DNA from: Nocardia shimofusensis NBRC 100134
GTDB lineage: Bacteria; Actinomycetota; Actinomycetes; Mycobacteriales; Mycobacteriaceae
Assembly: GCF_001613125.1 (NCBI RefSeq)
Contig: NZ_BDBT01000006.1
Span: 226,328 to 290,327, forward strand
Length of the DNA stretch: 64,000 nucleotides
Direction: 5' to 3'
The notes under the pieces are model-generated. The model saw nothing but the letters and a program-made list of their open reading frames with translations, had not been told where the DNA came from and ran no database searches. The position numbers and the translations under genes were made by a program. Positions 54,858-62,171 of the stretch are shown here, piece after piece. Position 1 is the stretch's first letter. The number at the start of each line of letters is the position of its first letter.

Positions 54858-55364
54858 TCAATGCGCTTTCAGCGAACGAAGTACCTTGCGTAGCAACCGG
54901 ATCGGACGACTCACTTCTGGGGATGCGAGCGCTGACCCGGAGGCATCTGGGCCTGAGGGAATCTCCGAAGCATCTAGATCCTCAGGTTGTTCCAGTCGGG
55001 TCTGTTCGCGTAGGAGCGCTCGCTCGATCAGGTCAATCGCATCCTTTGTTGCCTTCGAGTCGGCGTTCGAGATCACGACCTCTTCGCGCCCCATGCGGAC
55101 CGTGATATCCGTCCGGCGAGCCTTCACGAACTCAGGTAGCACCCGGACTGCCGCGATTAGCACCCCGACGCTTCCCGCGATCAACTCGGCAACAACGGGT
55201 TCGCCAAACGCCGAGCCCGGCACGCAGATGTCGATGTCCTTGACGCCTGCCGCCCCCAGAAGCCCCTTGAGGGATTTCAGATCCTCTTCTATCGATTCTG
55301 AACCTTCTTCGGCACCCCAGCGGCCGTCAAGCACCACGAATGGCTGTTCCCCGTATCCGCCCAT
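54858..55364 (-). CDS. EACC1-like (effector-associated constant component) membrane protein
   Basis: A 168-residue protein. Residues 1-60 are soluble (MGGYGEQPFVVLDGRWGAEE, SIEEDLKSLKGLLGAAGV). A hydrophobic helix AELIAGSVGVLIAAVRVLPE is followed by FVKARRTDITVRMGREEVVI, then a helix KATKDAIDLIERALLREQ and a disordered tail with a basic end. The helix-plus-strand pattern resembles the EACC1 domain, a constant partner of varied effector domains in bacterial conflict systems; I recognise this by pattern only. ATG 55364 follows GGGGAG by 7 bases. It diverges from the intact DUF5131 gene, so the two probably form one unit. Confidence 0.55.
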   Translation of the reverse strand: MGGYGEQPFVVLDGRWGAEEGSESIEEDLKSLKGLLGAAGVKDIDICVPGSAFGEPVVAELIAGSVGVLIAAVRVLPEFVKARRTDITVRMGREEVVISNADSKATKDAIDLIERALLREQTRLEQPEDLDASEIPSGPDASGSALASPEVSRPIRLLRKVLRSLKAH

Positions 55365-55511
55365 GATTCTTCTCCCCATGTCTGTCTTTGTCGCCGGGAT
55401 CCAATTCCCTTGGGCTATCGTTCCACGACCTCTGCACGTCACGGCAAGATTCGCGGGCGAAGGTCCCTCTAGCCGGGCCTTGCTCGCCGACATCTCAACG
55501 GGGAGCGTCGC

Positions 55512-56402
55512 GTGAGCGTGTCGAGTATCGAGTGGACCGAGGTGACCTGGAATCCGGTCACCGGCTGCGATCGGATCAGCGCGGGCTGCGACAACTGCTA
55601 TGCGCTGAAGATGGCGAAGCGCCTCAAAGCGATGGGTGCCGCGAAATACCAGACCGACGGTGATCCTCGAACTTCTGGCCCTGGGTTCGGTGTGGCCGTT
55701 CACGACGACGCGATCACCGAGCCGCTGCGGTGGCGTTCACCGCGGAAAGTGTTCGTGAACAGCATGTCTGACATCGCCCATGCCCGCGTCTCACCAGCGG
55801 CGCAGGCTCGGATCTGGGCGGTGATGGCCCTGACACCTCGGCATCAGTTCCAGGTCCTGACCAAGCGACCCAAGCGTCTGGCGAACCTGTTGTCCGACCG
55901 AGCCTTCTATGACCAGGTCAAGACTGCGCTCTGGGAGGTCGCGGAGAATTTCAACGGGCCGATCCCGGTCAACGACATGGATGCGGCGCTGCGATGGATC
56001 GATCCGCGCAACCGGCTGAGCGGCGCGATCCCTGCGCCTCTGCCGAACGTGTGGTTGGGAACGTCGATCGAGACCGACGAATACTGTTGGCGCGCTGATG
56101 AATTGCGCCGAACTCCGGCGGCGATCCGGTTCCTGTCATGCGAGCCGCTGCTGGGGCCGCTGCCCAGCCTGGATCTGACCGCGATCGACTGGCTGATCGT
56201 CGGGGGCGAATCCGGGCCGGGGTTTCGGCCGCTCGATCTCGATTGGGTCCGTGAACTGCGGGATCGCTGCGTGCAGCGTCGCGTCAGCCTGTTCTTCAAA
56301 CAGGTCGGGGGCGTGCGGCCCAAGGCTGGAGGCCGGTCTCTGGACGGCAGGACTTGGGATGAATACCCGACGCGCGTCTCCGCGGGCGTCGGCCATGGAT
56401 GA
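55512..56402 (+). CDS. DUF5131 (Gp37/Gp68, three-Cys motif) protein, intact copy
   Basis: A 296-residue protein. Start GTG 55512 with GGGGAG 6 bases upstream. Motifs: SIEWTEVTWNPVTGCDRISA then GCDNCYALKMAKRLKAMG (C-x6-C-x2-C), VFVNSMSDIAHARV, LTKRPKRLANL, NVWLGTSIETDEYCWRADEL, WLIVGGESGPGF, and the end SLFFKQVGGVRPKAGG, SLDGRTWDEYP. It has an insertion of about 45 residues (FYDQVKTALWEVAENFNGPI) absent from the split copy. The family is common in phages and next to tcmP genes; its reaction is not known, though the Cys motif suggests an iron-sulfur or zinc site. It lies within the inserted element. Confidence 0.85.
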   Translation: MSVSSIEWTEVTWNPVTGCDRISAGCDNCYALKMAKRLKAMGAAKYQTDGDPRTSGPGFGVAVHDDAITEPLRWRSPRKVFVNSMSDIAHARVSPAAQARIWAVMALTPRHQFQVLTKRPKRLANLLSDRAFYDQVKTALWEVAENFNGPIPVNDMDAALRWIDPRNRLSGAIPAPLPNVWLGTSIETDEYCWRADELRRTPAAIRFLSCEPLLGPLPSLDLTAIDWLIVGGESGPGFRPLDLDWVRELRDRCVQRRVSLFFKQVGGVRPKAGGRSLDGRTWDEYPTRVSAGVGHG

Positions 56403-56409
56403 GAAATGG

Positions 56410-58812
56410 TCATTGCTGGCGTCCGCCGGGCATCACAGGAATTCCGAGCGCAACGGAACCTATCGCTGCCGTGCGGCGGGTCTGGTCGCGCTTGCTGCGC
56501 AGGAAGGTCAGGGTCAGCTCCAGTCCTTCGACCTCGCCGTGCCATCCCTCGGTGATGGCCCGCTGACGGCGGGCGAGAAGGTCTTCTTCGATCTCCTCGA
56601 GGCGAGGAAGCATCTTCGGGTTCACCGAGAGCATTTGGCAGCGGATGCAGGCATGCTCATGCTGGCAGGCCGTGCCGTAGGGGCGCCCGCAGGATCCGAG
56701 TTCGACTCGACGTTTGTCGAAGTGCTCCTCGAAACCGGCCCACTCGTCTTCGGTCGGTTTGCGGTATTCCTCGGCGGGGCGTTGAGCGCGCCGCCGGTCG
56801 AGGAACTCCTGGTAATGGCGGACCACATCCTCTTCGAAGACCGCGACGTAGCCGCGGGTGGTCTGGATGTCGAGGTGACCGAGCAGCGCGGCACCGATGT
56901 GGATTGGCAGGCCGTTGTTGACCAGGTCGGTGGCGAACAGGCGCCGGAAATCGTGCGGGGAGAACCTGATGTCGGCGAACTCGGGATGCGTCGGAACCAG
57001 AGCTTTAGCCGCTCGCATGACCATGGCGCGGGCCGAGGAGATCGACATCGCTCGCGGGGTGCCGCTCTGCAACCGTTGGAACAGGTAGGGCAGCGGCTCG
57101 GCGAATGTTCGTTCGCCCTGGTCGTAGAGACCGCAGACCGGGACCGTGCCGTGTTCGCGGATGTGCCGGCGGATGACCTGCGCGATGACGTGGAACAGCT
57201 CTGCCGACATCGGGATGACCCGCTCGCGGTCGCTCTTCGAGGGGCTCACGACCAGCAGCGCGACGACTTCACCATTGGGTCGTTGGTATTGGCGGATGCT
57301 GAGGTGGGTGAGCTCGATCAGCTCCTCGCGGCGCAGCCCGCCCAACCGCAACGTCTCGACGATCGCCCACTGCCAAAACGCCATTCGCTCTTCATGGGTG
57401 ACGCGCAGCAGCTCCCCGGTCTCGCGGTTGAGCACCCGGATCGAACGCCCGGCGCCGAGATCGTGGTCGCGGTCATGCCGGGAGGCCATGCGTTGCCAGG
57501 TGACACCATCGACTACGAATTCCTCAGCGAGAGCTGCCTTTTCGGCTGCTTCGAGGATCGCTCGCATGCGGTGCCAGTGGGTGGTGACGTATTCGGACAG
57601 CACCGGCAGCAGCGATTGGCGTTCGCGGGTGCGGTTGGCCATGCGCTCGGTCAGGCGTCGTCGGCGCTGGCTGAATCCGCGCAGGTCGGCGTCACGGATT
57701 GGGCAAGGCGCGACCCATCGTGCCCAAATGTGCGGTTCAGCAGCCGCCCAAGTCTGAATGTCGAGGTAGAAGGCGCGGATAGTCAGCAGTGGGCCCTCGA
57801 TGTGCTGGCGCGGTTTGCCGTCGGCGCGGATACTGAGCCGCCGCTTCCATTCCTGAGCGACCTGCTCGTCCAAGCGCAGGTCGGTCTGGTCGGGGTTGAT
57901 GTCCTCGATGATCTTCCAGAAGTACTGGGTCAGCTTGCGAACGAGGTTGTCCAGGGTGGAGTAGTCGATCTCAACCGATCGGCGGCGGATGTAGTCGATC
58001 AGCAGGTCACGGACCTCGGTGTTGCGCAGCTGATGCCGACCGACGAGTTCCTCGATCGTCTGCCTGCCGCGGATCGTGGCGTCCTGGAGTGTGCGGGGCG
58101 CCCACGACGGGATCAGGCCCATGTCGTGGAGCACCGGCCAGGCAGTCGCCGTGGCGGTGTGTGTGGGCATCTGCTGGGAGTAGTGCAGCAAGGCTTCGGC
58201 CGTCAGGCCGCTCAGATCAACGCCGTAGACGGTCATCATCGCGCAGACGTCGAAAAACGCTTCCCTGCGCCTGAGCGCGCTCACCGGCTGCTGGGTGAGC
58301 CGCTCATTGAACTCGTCCAGCAGCGCGTCTGCGGCAACGCGCTGGAACATCGTGCTGTATCGGACCATCCGCTGCGAGCGAAGGGCGGGAAGTGTCGGAC
58401 GGATCAGTCGCATGCAGAATGCTTGCAGCGCAGCAGTATTCACCCGCGTCTGCAGGTCTGCGTCATCGCCAGCGAGATCCCGGGCCGGGTGCCCGGCCTC
58501 GTCGAGGCCTGCAGCCTCCCAGCGCTGCTGCCAGGTGGCTCCGGGGAACTGTTCCAGCCGTTCAAGCAGCGCCGTCATGCCCTTCCGATAGCTGCTGATG
58601 CCGTTGCGCTCGACACCGAAGCCCTGGCCCGCCAACTCAGCGATATGCCCGATCGGTGCGGCGCTGAGGTCTCCGAACGGCCTCGGCGGAGCCTCTTGGG
58701 CAGGTGGCGGCGCCGGAACGAGCTTGGGCGTCGCATCGAGGCCGACCAGCAGGTGCGGCTGCGGGTCGGGGTGGTGGCGTTGGATCCGGTTCGACGTCAG
58801 GTGCGGACGCAT
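56410..58812 (-). CDS. Large tyrosine recombinase (second of a pair)
   Basis: An 800-residue site-specific recombinase. Catalytic features in the second half: Arg in LGGLRREELIELTH, Lys in SPSKSDRERVIP, HDFRR in FSPHDFRRLFATD, and LGHLDIQTTRGYVAVFEE with the last His and the Tyr nucleophile. The C-terminus has a Cys-rich part (GSCGRPYGTACQHEHACIRC) typical of large actinobacterial recombinases of two-gene elements. ATG 58812 is chosen because it starts 22 bp after the first recombinase stop; an ATG at 58884 would add 24 residues overlapping that gene. It probably acts jointly with the smaller recombinase. Confidence 0.88.
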   Translation of the reverse strand: MRPHLTSNRIQRHHPDPQPHLLVGLDATPKLVPAPPPAQEAPPRPFGDLSAAPIGHIAELAGQGFGVERNGISSYRKGMTALLERLEQFPGATWQQRWEAAGLDEAGHPARDLAGDDADLQTRVNTAALQAFCMRLIRPTLPALRSQRMVRYSTMFQRVAADALLDEFNERLTQQPVSALRRREAFFDVCAMMTVYGVDLSGLTAEALLHYSQQMPTHTATATAWPVLHDMGLIPSWAPRTLQDATIRGRQTIEELVGRHQLRNTEVRDLLIDYIRRRSVEIDYSTLDNLVRKLTQYFWKIIEDINPDQTDLRLDEQVAQEWKRRLSIRADGKPRQHIEGPLLTIRAFYLDIQTWAAAEPHIWARWVAPCPIRDADLRGFSQRRRRLTERMANRTRERQSLLPVLSEYVTTHWHRMRAILEAAEKAALAEEFVVDGVTWQRMASRHDRDHDLGAGRSIRVLNRETGELLRVTHEERMAFWQWAIVETLRLGGLRREELIELTHLSIRQYQRPNGEVVALLVVSPSKSDRERVIPMSAELFHVIAQVIRRHIREHGTVPVCGLYDQGERTFAEPLPYLFQRLQSGTPRAMSISSARAMVMRAAKALVPTHPEFADIRFSPHDFRRLFATDLVNNGLPIHIGAALLGHLDIQTTRGYVAVFEEDVVRHYQEFLDRRRAQRPAEEYRKPTEDEWAGFEEHFDKRRVELGSCGRPYGTACQHEHACIRCQMLSVNPKMLPRLEEIEEDLLARRQRAITEGWHGEVEGLELTLTFLRSKRDQTRRTAAIGSVALGIPVMPGGRQQ

Positions 58813-58834
58813 GCTCGGCCCGACGGCCGCGGAG

Positions 58835-60055
58835 TTACTGGTCACCGAACACCGCCGCGATGTCGTCGGCGTCGTAGCGCGCATTCCATCGGGTCGGCTG
58901 CACTGGTCGCTGGTAGTGCTCGGCCAGTTTGTCGATCAGGTCGTCCAACCCGGTCACGGTGTAGAGGGCGGTGGTCGTGATATGCGCATGACGCAGAATC
59001 GTCTGCACCTCTGCCAGTGTCAGGCTCGGGTCGCGCGCCATGCGCGTAGCCGCGGTGTGCCGCAGGTCATGCAGCGTCCAGTTCATGCCGAGCCGTTCGC
59101 CCGCACGCTGCAGGATGCGTCGCATCGCCCAGTAGGTCAGCGGTCGGGATTTGCCGCGGCGAGTGCGCCAGATCGGGCCGCCGTCGCTCGGCAGGCCGAT
59201 CTCGTCGAGGTAGGCGGCCAGGTAGGCCAGGGCTTGCGGGGAGACCGGGACCGGTTGCCGCAGGCGAGTGCCCTTGGAAACAACCCAAAGCTTGCCGCGC
59301 TGCCACTCGACATCGATCAGCCGGACCCCGAGCAGTTCCGAAGCCCGAGCGCCGGAACTGACGTAGCAGGCCAGCAGCGCCCGATCGCGGTTGCAGCCCA
59401 TCCGCGCGAACAGCTCGTCCCACTGGGAATCGGGAATTGCACGTGGTTGCCGCGCAGGCACTTTCGGGCGCAGCCGACCCCTCCGATGCGGACGACGCCG
59501 CTCGATCGGCGACGCGTGCGCAAGGGCAGCACGGCGAGCACGGTTCTCCGGGACCGGGTTGACGGCCGGACCGCGGCCGAAATGCAGGTGGAAGGCGTAG
59601 AAGCCGTGCACCACCGACAGGTTGTGCGCGATAGTCGCCGGCGCGTATCCGGCGGCAGGGATCGGCTTGCCGGTCTTCGGGTGCACCGAACCCGCCGGAT
59701 AGCCGTTGCTCTGACGCCGCTCCCTCTGCGGATTACGAGCCGAGCGCAGCCAACCAACGAGCGCGGCAGCCTCGGCTTCGGTGGCCTGTTCCCAGCCGAC
59801 GTCGACCGCCCACAGCAGGCGATACCAGCGCAGCAGATCGAAGGCGTAACTGCGGCATGTGGATGGGCTTGCGTCGGTGAGCATTCGGTCGCGCAGGTAG
59901 CTGCTGACCGGTTCTTCCTCGCGGCCCGCGCCGTCCACCACCAGCCATGGCAATACCGGGCTGTCTGCCGACACCACCTCACCTATCCGGGGCAGCCGAG
60001 AGCGGCCCTCAATCAAATCAACATGCACACAGGAGAACTCGTGATTCAACGGCAC
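58835..60055 (-). CDS. Tyrosine recombinase (first of a pair)
   Basis: A 406-residue recombinase with a SAM-like N-terminal domain (LTDASPSTCRSYAFDLLRWY) and catalytic motifs SSGARASELLGV (Arg), HDLRHTAATR (HxxR), LRHAHITTTALYTV (His and Tyr). GTG 60055 is the longest start; a downstream GTG near VHVDLIEG is also possible, and neither has a clear ribosome site. It lies 66 bp inside the right end of the insertion, so its promoter would be at or across the element boundary. With the following larger recombinase it forms a TnpA/TnpB-like pair. Confidence 0.88.
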   Translation of the reverse strand: MPLNHEFSCVHVDLIEGRSRLPRIGEVVSADSPVLPWLVVDGAGREEEPVSSYLRDRMLTDASPSTCRSYAFDLLRWYRLLWAVDVGWEQATEAEAAALVGWLRSARNPQRERRQSNGYPAGSVHPKTGKPIPAAGYAPATIAHNLSVVHGFYAFHLHFGRGPAVNPVPENRARRAALAHASPIERRRPHRRGRLRPKVPARQPRAIPDSQWDELFARMGCNRDRALLACYVSSGARASELLGVRLIDVEWQRGKLWVVSKGTRLRQPVPVSPQALAYLAAYLDEIGLPSDGGPIWRTRRGKSRPLTYWAMRRILQRAGERLGMNWTLHDLRHTAATRMARDPSLTLAEVQTILRHAHITTTALYTVTGLDDLIDKLAEHYQRPVQPTRWNARYDADDIAAVFGDQ

Positions 60056-60121
60056 CCGGAGATCATCAACAGCCCGGCCGGAAGCGGCGAGCTCAGCCCG
60101 GAGTTAGTGCAGTCAACTGGG

Positions 60122-60208
60122 CAGTGGGGTGGACGGACACCGAAGGCCGCCGGCCGTGAGCTCGACGGGCGTGTGTGGGACGAGATGCCGACGCCTACGC
60201 GGGCATGA
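60122..60208 (+). pseudogene. DUF5131 gene, 3' part (separated end of the gene at 54148)
   Basis: Twenty-eight codons and a stop: QWGGRTPKAAGRELDGRVWD and EMPTPTRA. This is the family's C-terminal signature and completes the broken gene at 54148-54807 in the right frame. It overlaps the convergent tcmP gene end by 14 bp, indicating that the original locus was a convergent DUF5131/TcmP pair. Confidence 0.85.
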
Positions 60209-61415
60209 GCTTCAGGCTCCACAGGTCGTTCACTCCCTTTGGATCGGTCGTCGTCTTTCCCTCGTTTCGAACCTTGTCGATGGCCTTGCGGAAGTGAGTA
60301 CCGCGGACTACCCCGGCAAGATCGCCGAGCACTTCGGCTGGTCTCTGGAGGATGCTGAAGGGTTCGCCCTTCGCGAGCTCACCGGTGAGCCGCTCAGCGA
60401 GCGTGTCGATCCACTGCCGGTCCAAGACCTTCTCCTGATCCTTCCAGGCTTCCTCCCACGCACCGTCAGCGCCGAACAACGTGTCCTCGGCGGCGAGTTC
60501 GGCGTGGTACTTCCGCCAGGCTTTGAGGCCCAGGGAGGCCGATTCGCCGAAGACGACCATGCCGTTGACATTCCGGGTCGCGAAGATGAGGTAGTAGAGA
60601 GGCTTGCGGTCAGCGCGCGGGCGCACATCGATGATCCACGTGCCTGCGCCGCCGGCGCGCTCGCGAAGCCTCGCGGCATATCCCTCGACCACAGCCAGCT
60701 CGGCGGCGGTCTTCTCATCGTCCGAGGGATCCTGGGAAGGGCACTTCTCCAGCCACGCGTCGCGCCACCACTCCCCGCCGCACACCCCGTCGATTCGCTT
60801 CAGAGAAGCCTCTACCGGGTTGGGACTGTTCAACATTCCGCCGAAGCGACGCAGATGCGCGGTGAGGTTGATGAGAACCTCGGTCGCGGGCGCACCTTGC
60901 CCTCCGGGGCGGTCGACGAAGATGCTGGCGACCTCATCGAGCGGGATGATCAGGCCGCACGGGTCGAGGTAGGTGAACAACGGGATGGCCTTTGCGGCGT
61001 CCAGCAGCTTCGGCAGGTGCTGCGAAATCTCACCCTGGTTGATCGTGCACGTGAGGCCCACGCCTTCGGCCACGACTACCTCTCGAAGCCGCGCCGCGAA
61101 CGCAGCCTCCTTCTCCACGAAATGGAGCTCGACCTGGCGCGGAGAGTTCATCGCGGCAGCCTGATGCGCTTTACGCAGCAACATGGCGCCGGATCCTTCT
61201 TTCCCGTCCTCATAGCGGCCCGGTCCGGCGTACCCATCGATCACGGCCACCCGATGGCCCTGCGACCACAGGCCAGTCTTGCTCGCGAAGGGCGATATGT
61301 ACTGGTTGAGGATCTCGTGCTTCAGCACCGCTGCCGACTTCTTCGTCTTATGGAAGCTGGTCAAGTCTCCCCCAGAGAGCGATCCGCTATGAAGTTCATA
61401 GGCTATCGCCCCCAC
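60195..61415 (-). CDS. tcmP: Three-Cys-motif partner protein (TcmP)
   Basis: A protein of about 406 residues. The family start FHKTKKSAAVLKHEILNQYI is followed by VAVIDGYAGPGRYEDGKEGS (a methyltransferase-like Rossmann motif), LHFVEKEAAFAARL, FTYLDPCGLIIPLDEVASIF (DPxG), and a mixed C-terminal part. TcmP proteins are known as neighbours of three-Cys-motif (Gp37/Gp68, DUF5131) genes, which is exactly the case here. The activity is unproven; SAM-type binding is inferred. The start is uncertain: GTG 61415, or TTG 61364 with GGGGGAG very close by, nearer the conserved core; longer versions look non-coding. Confidence 0.82.
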   Translation of the reverse strand: MGAIAYELHSGSLSGGDLTSFHKTKKSAAVLKHEILNQYISPFASKTGLWSQGHRVAVIDGYAGPGRYEDGKEGSGAMLLRKAHQAAAMNSPRQVELHFVEKEAAFAARLREVVVAEGVGLTCTINQGEISQHLPKLLDAAKAIPLFTYLDPCGLIIPLDEVASIFVDRPGGQGAPATEVLINLTAHLRRFGGMLNSPNPVEASLKRIDGVCGGEWWRDAWLEKCPSQDPSDDEKTAAELAVVEGYAARLRERAGGAGTWIIDVRPRADRKPLYYLIFATRNVNGMVVFGESASLGLKAWRKYHAELAAEDTLFGADGAWEEAWKDQEKVLDRQWIDTLAERLTGELAKGEPFSILQRPAEVLGDLAGVVRGTHFRKAIDKVRNEGKTTTDPKGVNDLWSLKLMPA

Positions 61416-61827
61416 CGCGGCAGACGAGGAGTTCTGGAACGAAACGGCCACCACCGGTGCGGCAACCGATCTCCACTGCCCAGCTGGACTACACCTCAGC
61501 CCGACACTGGTGGCGGGTTTGCTGCTGGGCAGCGACAGAGCCGGGCGTCCTCCAGCGGCCAAGGCGACGAGAACTCGACGGCGACGGGGGCTGTTCCTGG
61601 CCGCCGGTAAGGCGCCCAAACCGGAGGCCAGGTAGGGAGCAGCGTGGCATGCCCGGCGGTGCTCTCTACGGGCACCGCTCTGCAGACTGATCCGTAGCCT
61701 CGCTGCCTTAGTCGCCTGGCGGCGCTGTCCTCTGATGGTGACATCACCCCGAGATGATGGCCTTGGTCTAGGCCGAGTCGGTGACGAGTTGGGTGCGGGT
61801 TCGGCATGGCATGCGGGGATGTCGGGG
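61416..61827. other. Gap between tcmP and the 57-residue gene
   Basis: No gene is supported in these 412 bases. Open frames are short and Arg/Pro-rich. It should contain the tcmP promoter on the minus strand, but no clear -35/-10 pair was found. Confidence 0.45.
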
Positions 61828-62001
61828 TTACCAGAGCCATTCGATGAGGCGGGTACCGAGTTCTTGCAGGGCGCCGCTGGCGAGCCAGACGCCGACGGTG
61901 ACCGTGGTGGTGAGCAGCGGCGTGCGGGCCTGCTGCCAGTAGTGGGTGATCCGTTCCCACGCGGTTGGGTTGGAGGGCTGCTGGGGGCCGGTGGTGGTCA
62001 T
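61828..62001 (-). CDS. 57-residue protein divergent from the NB-ARC gene
   Basis: A small protein starting MTTTGPQQPSNPTAWERITH, then YWQQARTPLLTTTVTVGVWL and ASGALQELGTRLIEWLW. It has one probable membrane or amphipathic helix in the second half and ends on aromatic residues. Codon use is GC3-rich and consistent with a real gene (almost all third positions G or C). It diverges from the STAND ATPase with 170 bp between starts, so they may be co-regulated. I do not recognise the family. The ribosome site is weak. Confidence 0.5.
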   Translation of the reverse strand: MTTTGPQQPSNPTAWERITHYWQQARTPLLTTTVTVGVWLASGALQELGTRLIEWLW

Positions 62002-62130
62002 CGTGTTGTCTCGCTTCCGGTCGGGTGTGGTGTGTGGTGACCATGAAGCGGTGCGAGTTCGACAGCGTACAACGCGGGGATGCGGCTACGGTGGGTGAAA
62101 TCGCATGTGGGGGATGGTTTCTCGGTTCGA

Positions 62131-62158
62131 CGAGTCGGGCCGAGTCGGGTACGAGTCG
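62131..62158 (+). repeat. Three CGAGTCG direct repeats before the NB-ARC gene
   Basis: CGAGTCGGG occurs at 62131-62139 and 62141-62149, and CGAGTCG again at 62152-62158, directly before the ribosome site GAAGGAG (62158-62164). The spacing of 10-11 bp is one helical turn, as expected of a regulator-binding array. Confidence 0.5.
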
Positions 62159-62171
62159 AAGGAGACGCCGG

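Larger units (their letters stand above)
54808..60121. mobile_element. 5.3-kb element with two tyrosine recombinases inserted in a DUF5131 gene
   Basis: The two parts of one DUF5131 gene abut this segment exactly (codon 220 before it, codon 221 after). Cargo: EACC1-like protein, a complete second DUF5131 gene, and two overlapping tyrosine-recombinase genes, an arrangement recalling Tn554-type elements that use paired recombinases and insert at a fixed gene site. TGCACTA (54814-54820) and its complement TAGTGCA (60105-60111) lie 6 and 10 bases inside the two ends. No target duplication longer than the shared GC was seen. Confidence 0.72.

Noticed and set aside
54808..55515. Continuation of the split DUF5131 frame
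   Set aside because: After codon 220 the frame is antisense to the EACC1-like gene and has no family similarity, so it was not treated as a true C-terminal domain.
56251..58980. Plus-strand open frame of 909 codons over the large recombinase
   Set aside because: It is antisense to a tyrosine recombinase with all catalytic motifs, and begins inside the intact DUF5131 gene.
60129..61610. Plus-strand frame opposite tcmP
   Set aside because: Antisense shadow of tcmP; lacks any recognised domain.
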